Below are positions 43,449 through 52,740 of a DNA stretch of 64,000 nt, piece after piece. The DNA is from Colimorpha sp045597845. GTDB taxonomy: Bacteria; Bacteroidota; Bacteroidia; Bacteroidales; P3. Each line of letters starts with the position of its first letter. Within the stretch, counting starts at the first letter, position 1. The notes under the pieces were generated by a model. The model saw only the letters and a list, made by a program, of their open reading frames with translations. It made no database searches and was not told the origin of the DNA. The DNA lies in assembly GCA_045597845.1 (NCBI GenBank), contig JAZLKZ010000121.1:22915-86914 (forward strand), in the 5' to 3' direction. Position numbers and translations under genes: made by a program.

Positions 43449-43913
43449 ATGCGACTTTTGATACAACGCGTTAAGGGCGCGTCGGTTACGATTGAGGGGA
43501 CTTTGAAATCCCAGATAAGTCAGGGCTTGTTGGTGCTTGTCGGCATTGAAGACAGGGATACCGATAGCGACATTGAGTGGTTAGGCAGCAAGTTGGTCAA
43601 TCTTCGCATCTTTAATGATGCCGAGGGCGTGATGAATCGTTCGATTTTGGAATGCGATGCCGTATCTAATCCAGGTATCTTGATTGTTAGCCAATTTACA
43701 TTGATGGCAAGTACCAAGAAAGGCAATCGTCCGAGTTATATCCGTGCGTCGCGACCTGAATTTGCCATTCCGATGTACGAAAAATTCATTGCAAAGGTTC
43801 GGTCGTTGTTTCATGGTGATGTACAGACAGGTACCTTTGGCGCTGATATGCAGGTTGAACTGGTGAACGATGGTCCCGTGACCATCTTTATCGACTCACA
43901 AGCGCGTGAGTAA
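43449..43913 (+). CDS. dtd: D-aminoacyl-tRNA deacylase
   Basis: A 154-residue enzyme that hydrolyses D-amino acids (and glycine) from mischarged tRNAs. Cross-dimer active-site motifs are visible: SQFTLMAST (SxQFTL) and NDGPVTIF (NxGPVT). Length is typical. It begins 18 nt after the helicase stop and ends 2 nt before a convergent gene, leaving no room for a terminator between them. Confidence 0.96.
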   Translation: MRLLIQRVKGASVTIEGTLKSQISQGLLVLVGIEDRDTDSDIEWLGSKLVNLRIFNDAEGVMNRSILECDAVSNPGILIVSQFTLMASTKKGNRPSYIRASRPEFAIPMYEKFIAKVRSLFHGDVQTGTFGADMQVELVNDGPVTIFIDSQARE

Positions 43914-43914
43914 A

Positions 43915-44658
43915 CTACATCATTTTATTGATTTTTGAATCGTCCTCTGTCGTCATCTTGGTGTCGGCGCGACCGCTGTAGTCCAAGGTCGAACTGCCTT
44001 TGGCTTTGCCTTTGATTACGCCGTTGCAATGTACTTCCGCTTTGCTGCCTTCTTCGAGATAGCATTTCAGTTTCACTACTTCAAAGGCGAATCGTTTGTC
44101 GCCTTCGCTCAAGATGGAAGAAGCGTTCTTGGCATCAATCTCCACCTCGTTGGCGATGCCCTTGGCGTAGAGCGTGGAAGCGCCGCAAAGTTCTATGTCC
44201 AGCTCGCCTTGTGGCATGTCGAACAGGCATTGTGCCTTGGAGGCGGCGCGTAGGTTGATGTCCATCTTCTTGCAGTCGATAGGCGTGCGGCAATCCAGCC
44301 AGGAACCTTCCGTTACGGTAATTTCATCAACATTGGCAAGAACAGATGAAGGAAGGTAAATGGTTGTCTGGAATGCTTCCACTTCTTTCAGGTCTCTGCT
44401 GTGGCGCAGGGTGAGCGTGCCTTTCTTGTTCATTGCCACGATGAGGTCTTTAAGCGTGGAGTCGGTCTCGAAATAAGGTGCTTCGATGCTGTCGCTGATG
44501 ACAACGCCGATGCCGTTGCTGACATGCAGTTCGTCGATGATGCCTTTGTAGGAAAATTCTCCAGTATAGGTTATGCCGGAAAGTCCGTTGTTGTTCTCTT
44601 TGCATGCGTTGAATGCAATAAGTGTTAAGACAATCAAAAAGAATTTATAAGCTTTCAT
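43915..44658 (-). CDS. GIN-domain (DUF2807) lipoprotein
   Basis: A 247-residue lipoprotein. The signal ends in lipobox FNAC, so Cys is about residue 19. The remainder is the Bacteroidetes GIN/DUF2807 beta-solenoid-like domain, recognisable from FETDSTLKDL, IYLPSSVLANV and repeated short strands such as LRAASKAQCLFDMPQGELDIELCGASTLYAKG. Start ATG 44658 is chosen because the 32 residues upstream in the longer frame are Arg-rich with no signal character. It overlaps prmC by 4 nt. Function is unknown. Confidence 0.85.
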   Translation of the reverse strand: MKAYKFFLIVLTLIAFNACKENNNGLSGITYTGEFSYKGIIDELHVSNGIGVVISDSIEAPYFETDSTLKDLIVAMNKKGTLTLRHSRDLKEVEAFQTTIYLPSSVLANVDEITVTEGSWLDCRTPIDCKKMDINLRAASKAQCLFDMPQGELDIELCGASTLYAKGIANEVEIDAKNASSILSEGDKRFAFEVVKLKCYLEEGSKAEVHCNGVIKGKAKGSSTLDYSGRADTKMTTEDDSKINKMM

Positions 44659-45527
44659 GGGTTTTGGGGTTTTTCGGATAAGATGAAACGGTCTTTGTCT
44701 CGAAAATCTTTGAAGAGAGCGGGCTTGAGGCCATGCTTTTCCAATAGGTCGCAAGTTTCTTTTCCAAAGGTTTCATTAATTTCAAGAGCCAGAATTCCGT
44801 GCAGATATCGCTGTGATAGTTCCGCGATGGATCGGTAGAAAAGCAATGGGTCGTTGTCGGGTACGAAGAGCGCTTGGTGAGGCTCGTAGTCTTTGACGTT
44901 GCGGTCGAGTTGCTCTGTCTGAAGCACGTAGGGAGGATTGGAAACGATTAGGTCGTATTTTTGCCATTTTGTTGTTTCCCAATTCAGTATGTCGGCTTGT
45001 CGGAAGTCAATGGTGACGTTATTTTGTGAGGCGTTGTCTTTTGCGCGTGCCAAAGCCTGTTCTGAGATGTCAATTGCATGAACCTGTGCGTCGGGAATGT
45101 GTTTTGCCAATGCAATGGCGATGCAGCCGCTGCCGGTGCAGAGATCCAAGATGCGGCAAGGATGGGGCAGTTGCTTTTGTAACAACATGTTGACGAGCTG
45201 TTCGGTTTCAGGACGCGGAATCAGCACCTCTGGTCCCACATTGATGCGGGAGTCGCAAAAATCAGTGTGGCCGATGATGTGCTGGATAGGACGGTGGCGT
45301 TTGAGGTCCTCCACAGCCCAATGGAATTTAAGCAGGTCCGACTGGTTGATTGTGTCGTCGCGGTGCAACAAGAGATGTGCAGTGTCCCAACCCAAGTAGG
45401 CCTCAAAAAGCATATTGATAAAACTCCGAATTTCTTCATGGGGATATAATCCATGTAGTGCGTCGAGACAGTAGCGTTCTATGTCGCGCACTTTGTTGGT
45501 CGGAATATGGAGTTCGGTGGTGTTCAT
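44655..45527 (-). CDS. prmC: Release-factor glutamine methyltransferase
   Basis: A 290-residue SAM-dependent enzyme that methylates the GGQ glutamine of RF1 and RF2. The SAM motif is ILDLCTGSGCIAIALAK and the catalytic motif is NPPYVL. IPRPETEQLV, typical of PrmC, precedes the SAM fold. It begins with the helical N-terminal domain. It overlaps the GIN lipoprotein by 4 nt and lies 46 nt after mnmA. Confidence 0.95.
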   Translation of the reverse strand: MNTTELHIPTNKVRDIERYCLDALHGLYPHEEIRSFINMLFEAYLGWDTAHLLLHRDDTINQSDLLKFHWAVEDLKRHRPIQHIIGHTDFCDSRINVGPEVLIPRPETEQLVNMLLQKQLPHPCRILDLCTGSGCIAIALAKHIPDAQVHAIDISEQALARAKDNASQNNVTIDFRQADILNWETTKWQKYDLIVSNPPYVLQTEQLDRNVKDYEPHQALFVPDNDPLLFYRSIAELSQRYLHGILALEINETFGKETCDLLEKHGLKPALFKDFRDKDRFILSEKPQNP

Positions 45528-45573
45528 TTATAGGAGGTTGGGAGGGAAGAAGGTTAGGAGATGAGAGGATGGA

Positions 45574-46653
45574 TTAGTTCTTTTGTTCGCCGTTGACAAT
45601 AACGCCGCTGGCTACCACGAGGTGGGCGTCGTTGTCGTAGATGGTGGCAAACTGGCCGGAAGCGACACCTTGTATGCGTTGGTCGGAGATGATGCGGTAA
45701 CCAGTTTCGGTGCGTTCCAAATGTCCTTGGGCGAAGTCGGGAGTGTGGCGGATCTTGAACTTCACGTCTTTACAATCAAAATCTCCCCAGATGTCTTTGC
45801 TGAGATAGTAGAAATCGCGTAGATTGATGACGTTGCTGTATTGCGTGGCGGGGTCGTAACCTTGAGAGACGTAGAGTACGTTTTCTTCGATGTCTTTCTT
45901 GACTACAAACCAAGGTCCGCCACCGAGGAAAAGTCCTTTGCGCTGTCCGATAGTGTGGAACCAGTAGCCTTTGTGGGTTCCGAGAATCTTTCCGGTTTCC
46001 AATTCCACAATCTTGCCTTCCTTTTCGCCGAGGTAGCGGCGAATGAAATCGTTGTAGTTGATTTTGCCCAGGAAACAGATGCCTTGGCTGTCTTTGCGGT
46101 CGGCGCTGGGCAGATGGGCTTCGTGGGCTATGGAGCGTACCTCGCTCTTCATCAGGTGTCCGATGGGGAACATGAGCTTGCTGATTTGTGCGAAGTTAAG
46201 CTGAGCCAGAAAGTCCGTCTGGTCCTTGATAGGGTCTTTCGCCGTGGCGAGAAACTGGCAGCCGTCAACGGTGTCGGTTGTGGCGTAGTGCCCTGTGGCG
46301 ATGCGGTCGAAATCCTTTCCCCAACGTTGCTCAAAAGCGCCGAACTTGATCATTTTGTTGCACATGATGTCGGGGTTGGGCGTGAGACCGCGGCGAACGC
46401 TTTCTATGGTGTAGCTGACCACGTTTTCCCAATATTCCTTGTGAAGGTTTACTTCTTCAAAGTGGCATCCATATTTCTTTGCTATATAGGATGTTATCTC
46501 GATATCTTCTTCTGCCGGACAGTCGATATATCCCTCTTCGTCTTCCATGCCGATGCGAATGTAGAATATGTTGGGGTCGTATCCCTGCTCCTTGAGCATG
46601 TGGACTACTACCGAACTGTCGACGCCTCCTGATACAAGTGCTGCTATGGTCAT
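45574..46653 (-). CDS. mnmA: tRNA-specific 2-thiouridylase
   Basis: A 359-residue enzyme that thiolates U34 of Lys, Glu and Gln tRNAs. The PP-loop is LVSGGVDSSV, the first catalytic Cys is in NPDIMCNKMIKF and the second is in SQGICFLGKI. The C-terminal beta barrel is present. Some Bacteroidetes have more than one mnmA; only this copy is in the window. It belongs to the run eamA, MBL hydrolase, mnmA, prmC, lipoprotein with gaps of 35-46 nt. Confidence 0.95.
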   Translation of the reverse strand: MTIAALVSGGVDSSVVVHMLKEQGYDPNIFYIRIGMEDEEGYIDCPAEEDIEITSYIAKKYGCHFEEVNLHKEYWENVVSYTIESVRRGLTPNPDIMCNKMIKFGAFEQRWGKDFDRIATGHYATTDTVDGCQFLATAKDPIKDQTDFLAQLNFAQISKLMFPIGHLMKSEVRSIAHEAHLPSADRKDSQGICFLGKINYNDFIRRYLGEKEGKIVELETGKILGTHKGYWFHTIGQRKGLFLGGGPWFVVKKDIEENVLYVSQGYDPATQYSNVINLRDFYYLSKDIWGDFDCKDVKFKIRHTPDFAQGHLERTETGYRIISDQRIQGVASGQFATIYDNDAHLVVASGVIVNGEQKN

Positions 46654-46692
46654 GATTTACGCGTTTTTTCGATTATTAGACAATTCGATTTC

Positions 46693-47400
46693 CTAATTTA
46701 AGACGAAATCAACCTGTGGAAAAATCTCTTTGATGGCTTCAATGTTTGTTGTCACGAAGTCTTTGTCTTCCCAGTAGTGCATGGGGTAGAAGTGTTTTGT
46801 GTCGATTTTGGAGAGCCACTGTATGGGCCCGCGTACAGCCTCTTTGCCTAAACGAGGGTCAACGGGGAACATCACATGATCGATTTTCTTGATGTCGGTG
46901 TAGATGTTCTTGATGATGGAGAGATACATGCCTTCCATCTCATCGGCGGTGATTTTAAGGTGCTCGCCGTCGTCTTCGGGAAAATACCAGTTGTTGAGGT
47001 CGCCGGTATGGAAGAGTGTGGTGCCGTCGGAAAGGGTCGTCAATATAGAGATTCCTACGTCGGTTGATCGGTAGGCTCGCAACTTGAGAATATCGTCTTG
47101 GTAGTCCTCTCCAGGGTGAAGAATGGCGGCGGGGAGATTCTTGTTGATATGTCGCCGTTTTACGGTGTCGTAGGAAATCAGATAGATGGGATTTTTGCCA
47201 TTGGTGTTACGCCAGTTCAATATGTCGGGATTGAAGTGGTCTTCGTGGAAATGCGAAACGATGAAGTAGATTTGCTTGTCGGTCTGGGAAAGAGTGCGTC
47301 CCAACAATTCATCGGGAGAGTCTTTCCAGTAGTCAAACACCAAAACGGCATCGTCGTTTTCGACGAGGAAACAGCTGTGATGTATGTATTCGATTGTCAT
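46693..47400 (-). CDS. MBL-fold metal-dependent hydrolase
   Basis: A 235-residue metallo-beta-lactamase-fold protein. The metal-binding motif SHFHEDHF (HxHxDH) is clear, and LFHTGDLNNW supplies a later metal Asp. The C-terminal FYPMHYWEDKDF carries the final His. The start was set at ATG 47400 because MTIEYIHHSCFLVE matches the usual first strand, and the longer frame adds 7 residues of unclear value. The substrate is unknown. Confidence 0.85.
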   Translation of the reverse strand: MTIEYIHHSCFLVENDDAVLVFDYWKDSPDELLGRTLSQTDKQIYFIVSHFHEDHFNPDILNWRNTNGKNPIYLISYDTVKRRHINKNLPAAILHPGEDYQDDILKLRAYRSTDVGISILTTLSDGTTLFHTGDLNNWYFPEDDGEHLKITADEMEGMYLSIIKNIYTDIKKIDHVMFPVDPRLGKEAVRGPIQWLSKIDTKHFYPMHYWEDKDFVTTNIEAIKEIFPQVDFVLN

Positions 47401-47435
47401 ATAACTAGGTTGTTCTTGCAAAAATGAGAAAATAG

Positions 47436-48326
47436 TCAGGTGTTGTTTGACCTGTCGGTTTTTTTCAGACTGATTACAACCACGGCGCTAAGGATGAGCG
47501 CAATGCCGATTGCCAGTCGTACCGAAAACGCTTCTCCAAAAACCAAGATGCCAATGAGCACGGCGGTGAGTGGCTCCAAGGCGCCAAGTATGGCAGTGGT
47601 TGTGGAACCCACGTTCTTGGCGGCATAGACCATCAGCACCAAGGCGAAAATGGCGGGTACGAAAGCCAGCCAACCAACGTAAAACCAGCTTGTAGGTGTT
47701 GGAGGAAGTTGAATGGGAGAATGGGAAAATAGGGAGAATATGTACATTGTCAAGGTGCAGTAGAACAGCACATAAAAATTGATCTTGAACGAGGACATCT
47801 GCAATTTCCCTCTATCAACCACAATAATGTAAAGGGCATAGGAAAGTGCCGATATGAGCACCAGAATAACCCCTAAAATGTTGAGCGCATTGCCGTTACC
47901 GTCCCAGCATAGCAGTGCTACGCCAACCATTGCCAAAACGATGGATCCCCAGGTGGCCCAGCTGTTTTTTTCCTTGAAGAAAAATGTCATGATTACCGCC
48001 GTCATTACGGGGTAGGTGAACAGGATTGTCGAGGCTACGCCTGCCGCCATTTTGTGAAAACTTAGGTATAGAGTGAGCGACGAGGCACTGAAAAGCAGCC
48101 CCAGCAAGGTAAGCACTCCGAATTCTCGCCAGATGACTTTGGTGCTTTCTTTCCGAAACAAAAGTATTGCGGTGATGATGCACCATGCCAGTCCGAAACG
48201 GTAGAAGAGTACGGATGCCGTATCCATTCCTTCCCCATAGAGTTTCAAAGCGCCCAAAGGATTAGTGCCGTAGCAAACGGCAGCGGCTATTCCACAAAGA
48301 GTTCCAAAAAGTTTCCGATTCTTCAT
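47436..48326 (-). CDS. EamA-family drug/metabolite transporter
   Basis: A 296-residue inner membrane protein with ten predicted helices, made of two EamA halves. The first half contains GIAAAVCYGTNPLGALK and MAAGVASTILFTYPV; the second contains GSTTTAILGALEPLTAVLIGILVFGE, the usual signature near helix 9. Members export small metabolites or amino acids; the substrate is not predictable. The start was set at ATG 48326, 7 nt after a TATCTTTG element on this strand. Confidence 0.9.
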   Translation of the reverse strand: MKNRKLFGTLCGIAAAVCYGTNPLGALKLYGEGMDTASVLFYRFGLAWCIITAILLFRKESTKVIWREFGVLTLLGLLFSASSLTLYLSFHKMAAGVASTILFTYPVMTAVIMTFFFKEKNSWATWGSIVLAMVGVALLCWDGNGNALNILGVILVLISALSYALYIIVVDRGKLQMSSFKINFYVLFYCTLTMYIFSLFSHSPIQLPPTPTSWFYVGWLAFVPAIFALVLMVYAAKNVGSTTTAILGALEPLTAVLIGILVFGEAFSVRLAIGIALILSAVVVISLKKTDRSNNT

Positions 48327-48333
48327 ACAGTTG

Positions 48334-48366
48334 CAAAGATACAAATATTAAATCAAAAATTGCAAA
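48334..48366 (-). promoter_or_regulatory. Promoter of the eamA-mnmA-prmC run
   Basis: On the minus strand TTTG (48366-48363), 21 nt, TATCTTTG (48341-48334) lies 7 nt before the ATG at 48326, close to leaderless. It matches the Bacteroidetes consensus. Confidence 0.6.
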
Positions 48367-48448
48367 ATAAATGCATTGTGATTTTCGCAGGAGTGTATAT
48401 TTATAGGATTATTGCTCAAACTTATGGCAGAATGTGCATCCTCGTAAA

Positions 48449-48480
48449 AAAAAGCAACCTCACAAGGAGGCTGCTTTTGA
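48449..48480 (-). terminator. Terminator at the end of the dcw operon
   Basis: On the minus strand, stem AAAAGCAGCCTC pairs with GAGGTTGCTTTT (one mismatch) around a 5-nt loop, then a T-run. It lies about 80 nt after the ftsZ stop. Confidence 0.8.
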
Positions 48481-48557
48481 GTACTATTGAAGAGTTGTTT
48501 AGTCTATTCAAGACTTTGTGCGCAGGGCTGAAGATGTAAAACATTCATGACATCCGC

Positions 48558-50282
48558 TTAATCGGGGTTGTCATAAAGGAAGTTGTTTACTCCCAAAATG
48601 TTGCCAAGGTCGTCCACCTTAGTCTGTGCTGCTACCGTAGCATTTGAGGGAATGGTTGCGGTAATGGTGCAGCCCGTTAGTTCCGATGGATTCAGGCTTT
48701 CCGCCATCTGGGCGCCGTTAGGATTGTTCCTAAGCATAGCGTGAAGCGCTTTGATGCGTTCGATGCGCGACATGTTGTTCAGATTGTCAATCTGGTTGTC
48801 GTGCGTTGTTTCGGGTGTCGGAGTGCTGTTGAAATTCGTTGGCATTTCAACAGGAGTTGTTTGCGGTGCAAAGATGGAGTCTGCGTTCGAATGCATTTCT
48901 GCAGTGTGAAGCATCTCTGGCTCATTGTGATGGAAGTTTTCGGGTTGTTCCTTGGGTGAAATCAATCGGGGTTCCTCCGCTTCAAGCACCATTGTGTCGG
49001 TTTCGCTTGCTTGTTCGGCTGCGGCAGCGTTTGCATTGTGGAACTTATCGGTGGGATTGACTATTTCTTCAAGCACTCTGGAGTATTCATCGTCAAGAGG
49101 AATGACCACCTTATTGGCAGGATTGGGTGTTTCTGCCACAGGTTTAGGTGCTGTTACGGGAACGTTTTCCAGCGGAGTAACTGTTTTTATATTGCTGACT
49201 TTCTTTTTGCTGGCACCTTCAAAGCCGGTTGCAATGAGTGTTACGCTGATTTTCTCTCCCAATGTCTCATCGATTCCATCACCCCAGATGACAGTTGCTT
49301 TTTCAGCGTCTGTAATTTGCTCAACGTAATCGGTGATTTCTGTAAACTCATCTACGGTAGCGGGATGCTCAGAAGAATATGAGATATAAAGAAGCACGCC
49401 AGTAGCGCCGGCGATGGAATTGTCGTTAAGGAGCGGCGACTCGGTTGCGGCCTTGATGGCGGCTTGAGCGCGGTTATCTCCTTCGCCAAGTCCGGATCCC
49501 ATCAATGCGGTACCGCTGTTCGACATGATGGTGTTGACATCGTGAAAGTCAATATTTACGTATGCACTCACGGTAATGATTTCGGCGATACCTTTGGCGG
49601 CGGTTAGCAGAACATTGTCGGCTAGCTTGAATGCGTCGTGCAATGGCAAATTCCCGAATTCGCGCAACTTGTCGTTGTTGATGATGATGATGGAATCTAC
49701 GTGTTTTTTAAGTTCGTCGATACCTTGTTGGGCCAATAAGGTCTTTCTCTTTTGCTCAAAGTGAAATGGCATGGTAACGATTGCTACAACCAGAATGTGC
49801 TGGATGTCGTCGTTTTCGATTTCCACCTCTTTGGCGATTTCTGCGATTACAGGAGCGGCACCCGTACCTGTACCACCACCCATTCCGGCCGTGATGAAAA
49901 GCATCTGGGTGTTGTGGGAGAGAATTTCCTTGATTTCATCTTTGTGAGACCATGCGGCCTTGCAACCTACTTCAGGACGTCCGCCAGCGCCAAGTTCCCC
50001 TAAAATGAGCTTGTTGGGAACGGGACTTGAGTTTAAGGCCTTGCGGTCGGTATTGCAGACGATGAAATCTACTCCTTTGATTCCTTGGCGATACATGTGG
50101 TTGACGGCATTACTTCCGCCGCCACCAACGCCGATGACCTTGATGTAGGACGACTGGTCTTTGGGAGAGTCGAACTCGAGCAAGGTTCCGTGGGTTGCTT
50201 CTTCATGAGCGTTCTGATTTGCATTTTCTACGTGCATCTCGTTGGCGCCAAAGGGAAGGGTGATATTGTTGTTTTCTTCCAT
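48558..50282 (-). CDS. ftsZ: Cell division protein FtsZ
   Basis: A 574-residue tubulin-like GTPase that forms the division ring. A ~45-residue N-terminal extension precedes VIGVGGGGSNAV. The tubulin signature GGGTGTGAAP, the T7-like region (ISVSAYVNIDFHDV region) and the usual GTPase core end near residue 370. A long disordered linker (residues ~375-555, rich in Pro, Thr, Glu and Asn) follows, and the conserved C-terminal tail ends NNFLYDNPD. Long linkers are usual in Bacteroidetes FtsZ. It is the last gene of the dcw run. Confidence 0.96.
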   Translation of the reverse strand: MEENNNITLPFGANEMHVENANQNAHEEATHGTLLEFDSPKDQSSYIKVIGVGGGGSNAVNHMYRQGIKGVDFIVCNTDRKALNSSPVPNKLILGELGAGGRPEVGCKAAWSHKDEIKEILSHNTQMLFITAGMGGGTGTGAAPVIAEIAKEVEIENDDIQHILVVAIVTMPFHFEQKRKTLLAQQGIDELKKHVDSIIIINNDKLREFGNLPLHDAFKLADNVLLTAAKGIAEIITVSAYVNIDFHDVNTIMSNSGTALMGSGLGEGDNRAQAAIKAATESPLLNDNSIAGATGVLLYISYSSEHPATVDEFTEITDYVEQITDAEKATVIWGDGIDETLGEKISVTLIATGFEGASKKKVSNIKTVTPLENVPVTAPKPVAETPNPANKVVIPLDDEYSRVLEEIVNPTDKFHNANAAAAEQASETDTMVLEAEEPRLISPKEQPENFHHNEPEMLHTAEMHSNADSIFAPQTTPVEMPTNFNSTPTPETTHDNQIDNLNNMSRIERIKALHAMLRNNPNGAQMAESLNPSELTGCTITATIPSNATVAAQTKVDDLGNILGVNNFLYDNPD

Positions 50283-50376
50283 AAGTGCTTGCTTATTTCT
50301 TAAAGTGCAAAATTACTAATATATTTTAAGATGTAATTCTTTTCCAAAATTTCATTTTCAACAATTTATCCACATT

Positions 50377-51867
50377 TTAGTCGTCGGAATCGGTGTTTTC
50401 CATGAAAAGTTTGGCGAAGTATTTCGACACAGCATCGCCAAAGCCGCCTTTGTTTCCGCCTTTTGGACCTTTCACGTTTGTTTCTTTGTCTGGGGATTTG
50501 GTAGGTGTAGGAGTTGTTTGAACGACAGGCTCTTCTTTCGGACGTGGGTTTGTTTGCTCCATATTTGTGAGATCGCTAAAGATGTCGTTCGAGTCTATGG
50601 TTGGATTGGCATTCTTGATGTCTGTAACATTCTCTTCGTCGTTGGTCTTAATCTCAATGGCACCATCTTCTTCCATGTTGCTGTGTTCCAATCCGTAGAG
50701 CAGCAGGCCGATACAAGTTGAGTACATTGGGTCTGAAATCTCCGAAAGTTTTGGCGAGCGAAGGTTCGAGTTGGGGTCGGGAGTAACCTCTTCAAGGTGT
50801 TCGTCGGGGGTTCCAATGCGGCAGTCCATACCGGTGATGAAGGAGCAGAGTTCGGTAAGATGCTGCATCTTGCTTCCGCCGCCGGTCAGCGTGATGGGGG
50901 CGTGCAATTCGTCTTTGCAGCCCGAAAGTTGCAGTTCGTACTCAATCTGTTCGAGAATGAGCTGCACACGGCCGTGTATGATTCCGGCGAGGGTCTTGCG
51001 GCTGATTTCGCGAGGAGGTTGGTTGCGGATTCCGGGGATGGATATGACCTCGTCTTCGTTGGTGTTGGAGGGAAGGCATGAACCGAATTTGGTTTTCAGG
51101 CTTTCGGCTTGTCCTTTCAAGATGTTGCAACCCTTGCGGATGTCTTCGGTGATGGAATTTCCAGCCATGGGAAGGACTGATGTATGGCGGATGTTGGAGT
51201 CGCTGAACACGGCGATATCGGTGGTGCCGCCTCCGATGTCGACCAATGCAACGCCGGCGTTCTTGTCGCGTGAATCCAAGGTGGCGAGTGCCGAGGCGAT
51301 GGGTTCGAGGACCACACCCTTTACTTTCAGTCCGGCCTCTTCGATACTGAGTCGGATGTTGTTGATGTTGATGGTGTTGCCGGTGATGATGTGGAAGTTG
51401 GCCTTGAGGCATTTCCCAGCTACGCCAACAGGAGAGATTTCGCTTGAAAGTACTTCGTTGTCAACAATGTAAGATTGAGGGATGATGTGTATGATTTCTT
51501 CACCCGGTCCCATCATGATTCTGTTCTGTTCCTCACGTATTCTGTCAACGTCTTCTTGCGTGATGAGCGTATGGTCGGAAGGAATCACGGTGGTTCCTTG
51601 CGACTGCATGCTCTTGATGTGTTGTCCTGCGATTCCTACATAAACCTCTTTGACTTCGTATCCGGCCTGTTCAGAGGCTTGTCGTACTGCCTTGCGAATG
51701 GAATCGGCGGTTTGCATGATATTGATGACGATGCCGTGCTCGACACCGACTGAATCTGTTTTGCCGAAACCGATGATTTGCGCTTTGCCTGGTTTGCTTC
51801 CGGGACGACCGATGAAACATGCAATTTTGGTGGTTCCAATGTCTAATCCTACAATGATGTTTTTCAT
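50377..51867 (-). CDS. ftsA: Cell division protein FtsA
   Basis: A 496-residue actin-like protein that anchors FtsZ to the membrane. The nucleotide-binding motifs are GLDIGTTKIACFIG, VDIGGGTTDIAVF and LTGGGSKMQHL. The region unique to FtsA (1C subdomain) lies at residues ~85-165. A Pro/Thr-rich linker (~410-470) leads to a C-terminal amphipathic helix, FGDAVSKYFAKLFM, that would bind the membrane. Confidence 0.96.
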   Translation of the reverse strand: MKNIIVGLDIGTTKIACFIGRPGSKPGKAQIIGFGKTDSVGVEHGIVINIMQTADSIRKAVRQASEQAGYEVKEVYVGIAGQHIKSMQSQGTTVIPSDHTLITQEDVDRIREEQNRIMMGPGEEIIHIIPQSYIVDNEVLSSEISPVGVAGKCLKANFHIITGNTININNIRLSIEEAGLKVKGVVLEPIASALATLDSRDKNAGVALVDIGGGTTDIAVFSDSNIRHTSVLPMAGNSITEDIRKGCNILKGQAESLKTKFGSCLPSNTNEDEVISIPGIRNQPPREISRKTLAGIIHGRVQLILEQIEYELQLSGCKDELHAPITLTGGGSKMQHLTELCSFITGMDCRIGTPDEHLEEVTPDPNSNLRSPKLSEISDPMYSTCIGLLLYGLEHSNMEEDGAIEIKTNDEENVTDIKNANPTIDSNDIFSDLTNMEQTNPRPKEEPVVQTTPTPTKSPDKETNVKGPKGGNKGGFGDAVSKYFAKLFMENTDSDD

Positions 51868-51943
51868 GATGTATTTTGTTTTAAATTATTACTTTCTCTT
51901 TAGGAATGGTTTGTAAATTTTGACGAAGATTTCTCCCGCTCGA

Positions 51944-52690
51944 TTATTCTTGCGTTTTCCTGCGTGTGCAGATTACTTGGTTGTTGTATTTGAGGTTGAT
52001 GGAACTATAGGTCTCCCATCCCATCTGCGACATCGAGCTTTTGTAGAAACTGCACAGATTCTGCATCTTTTTGTCCATATTGTCCAGGTCGCCGATGACG
52101 ACAACATGATCGCCTAATTTGGGAACCAGGCAGATGTCTCTGTGCTCGTCGAGATAGATTTGGTCGAAAAGTATTCCATATTCTTGATTTTCGTCAAGGT
52201 ATTTCGCCACATGGTATAACCGTAAAGCGTCGTTGTTGGTGCATTTTTCCGATGCAGTATTTGCCACAACCACATTGCCGTTCCCCTCTGTGCTTACGGG
52301 CATCCGATGGCATTGTCCGTCGAGGTAGAATTCCTGCCCGTTCAACAACATTCTCACAATGGGGCGTCGTTGCTTTGCCTTGACCATGATGATTCCGTTT
52401 ACGCTCACAGATGTTTTGCAGTCCTCGACGTAAGGGGATTGCAGCACGCACTTCGTGATGCTCTCCTCGTCGATTTCCTTGACTTTCTGGCGCAGTATCC
52501 AGCTCATCTCTTCGCAAAGACTTTGTTTGATGGCTGTGGAGGTGACCAAGGTGTCGGCATTGTTGTAGTTGATGACCACACGCAACCCGCTCACTTGTGA
52601 TTTGTTGCGGATGGTGTTGGCTGTAATCACTAATGCAGCCAGTGCAATGGCGGCTACAACGTAGAGTACTATTTTCTTTGTTCGGGTCAA
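51944..52690 (-). CDS. ftsQ: Cell division protein FtsQ
   Basis: A 248-residue bitopic membrane protein that links early and late divisome parts. It has one N-terminal membrane helix (residues ~8-27), then a POTRA-like domain and a beta domain. The start is TTG 52690, the only start in frame before the basic segment TRTKK that precedes the membrane helix. It lies 50 nt after murC and 76 nt before ftsA. Sequence conservation is low, as usual for FtsQ; position in the operon supports the call. Confidence 0.9.
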   Translation of the reverse strand: MTRTKKIVLYVVAAIALAALVITANTIRNKSQVSGLRVVINYNNADTLVTSTAIKQSLCEEMSWILRQKVKEIDEESITKCVLQSPYVEDCKTSVSVNGIIMVKAKQRRPIVRMLLNGQEFYLDGQCHRMPVSTEGNGNVVVANTASEKCTNNDALRLYHVAKYLDENQEYGILFDQIYLDEHRDICLVPKLGDHVVVIGDLDNMDKKMQNLCSFYKSSMSQMGWETYSSINLKYNNQVICTRRKTQE

Positions 52691-52740
52691 GAGTTTGTTG
52701 TGTTAAATGTTAAGTTTCGGACTCAAAACGGTAGCGATTG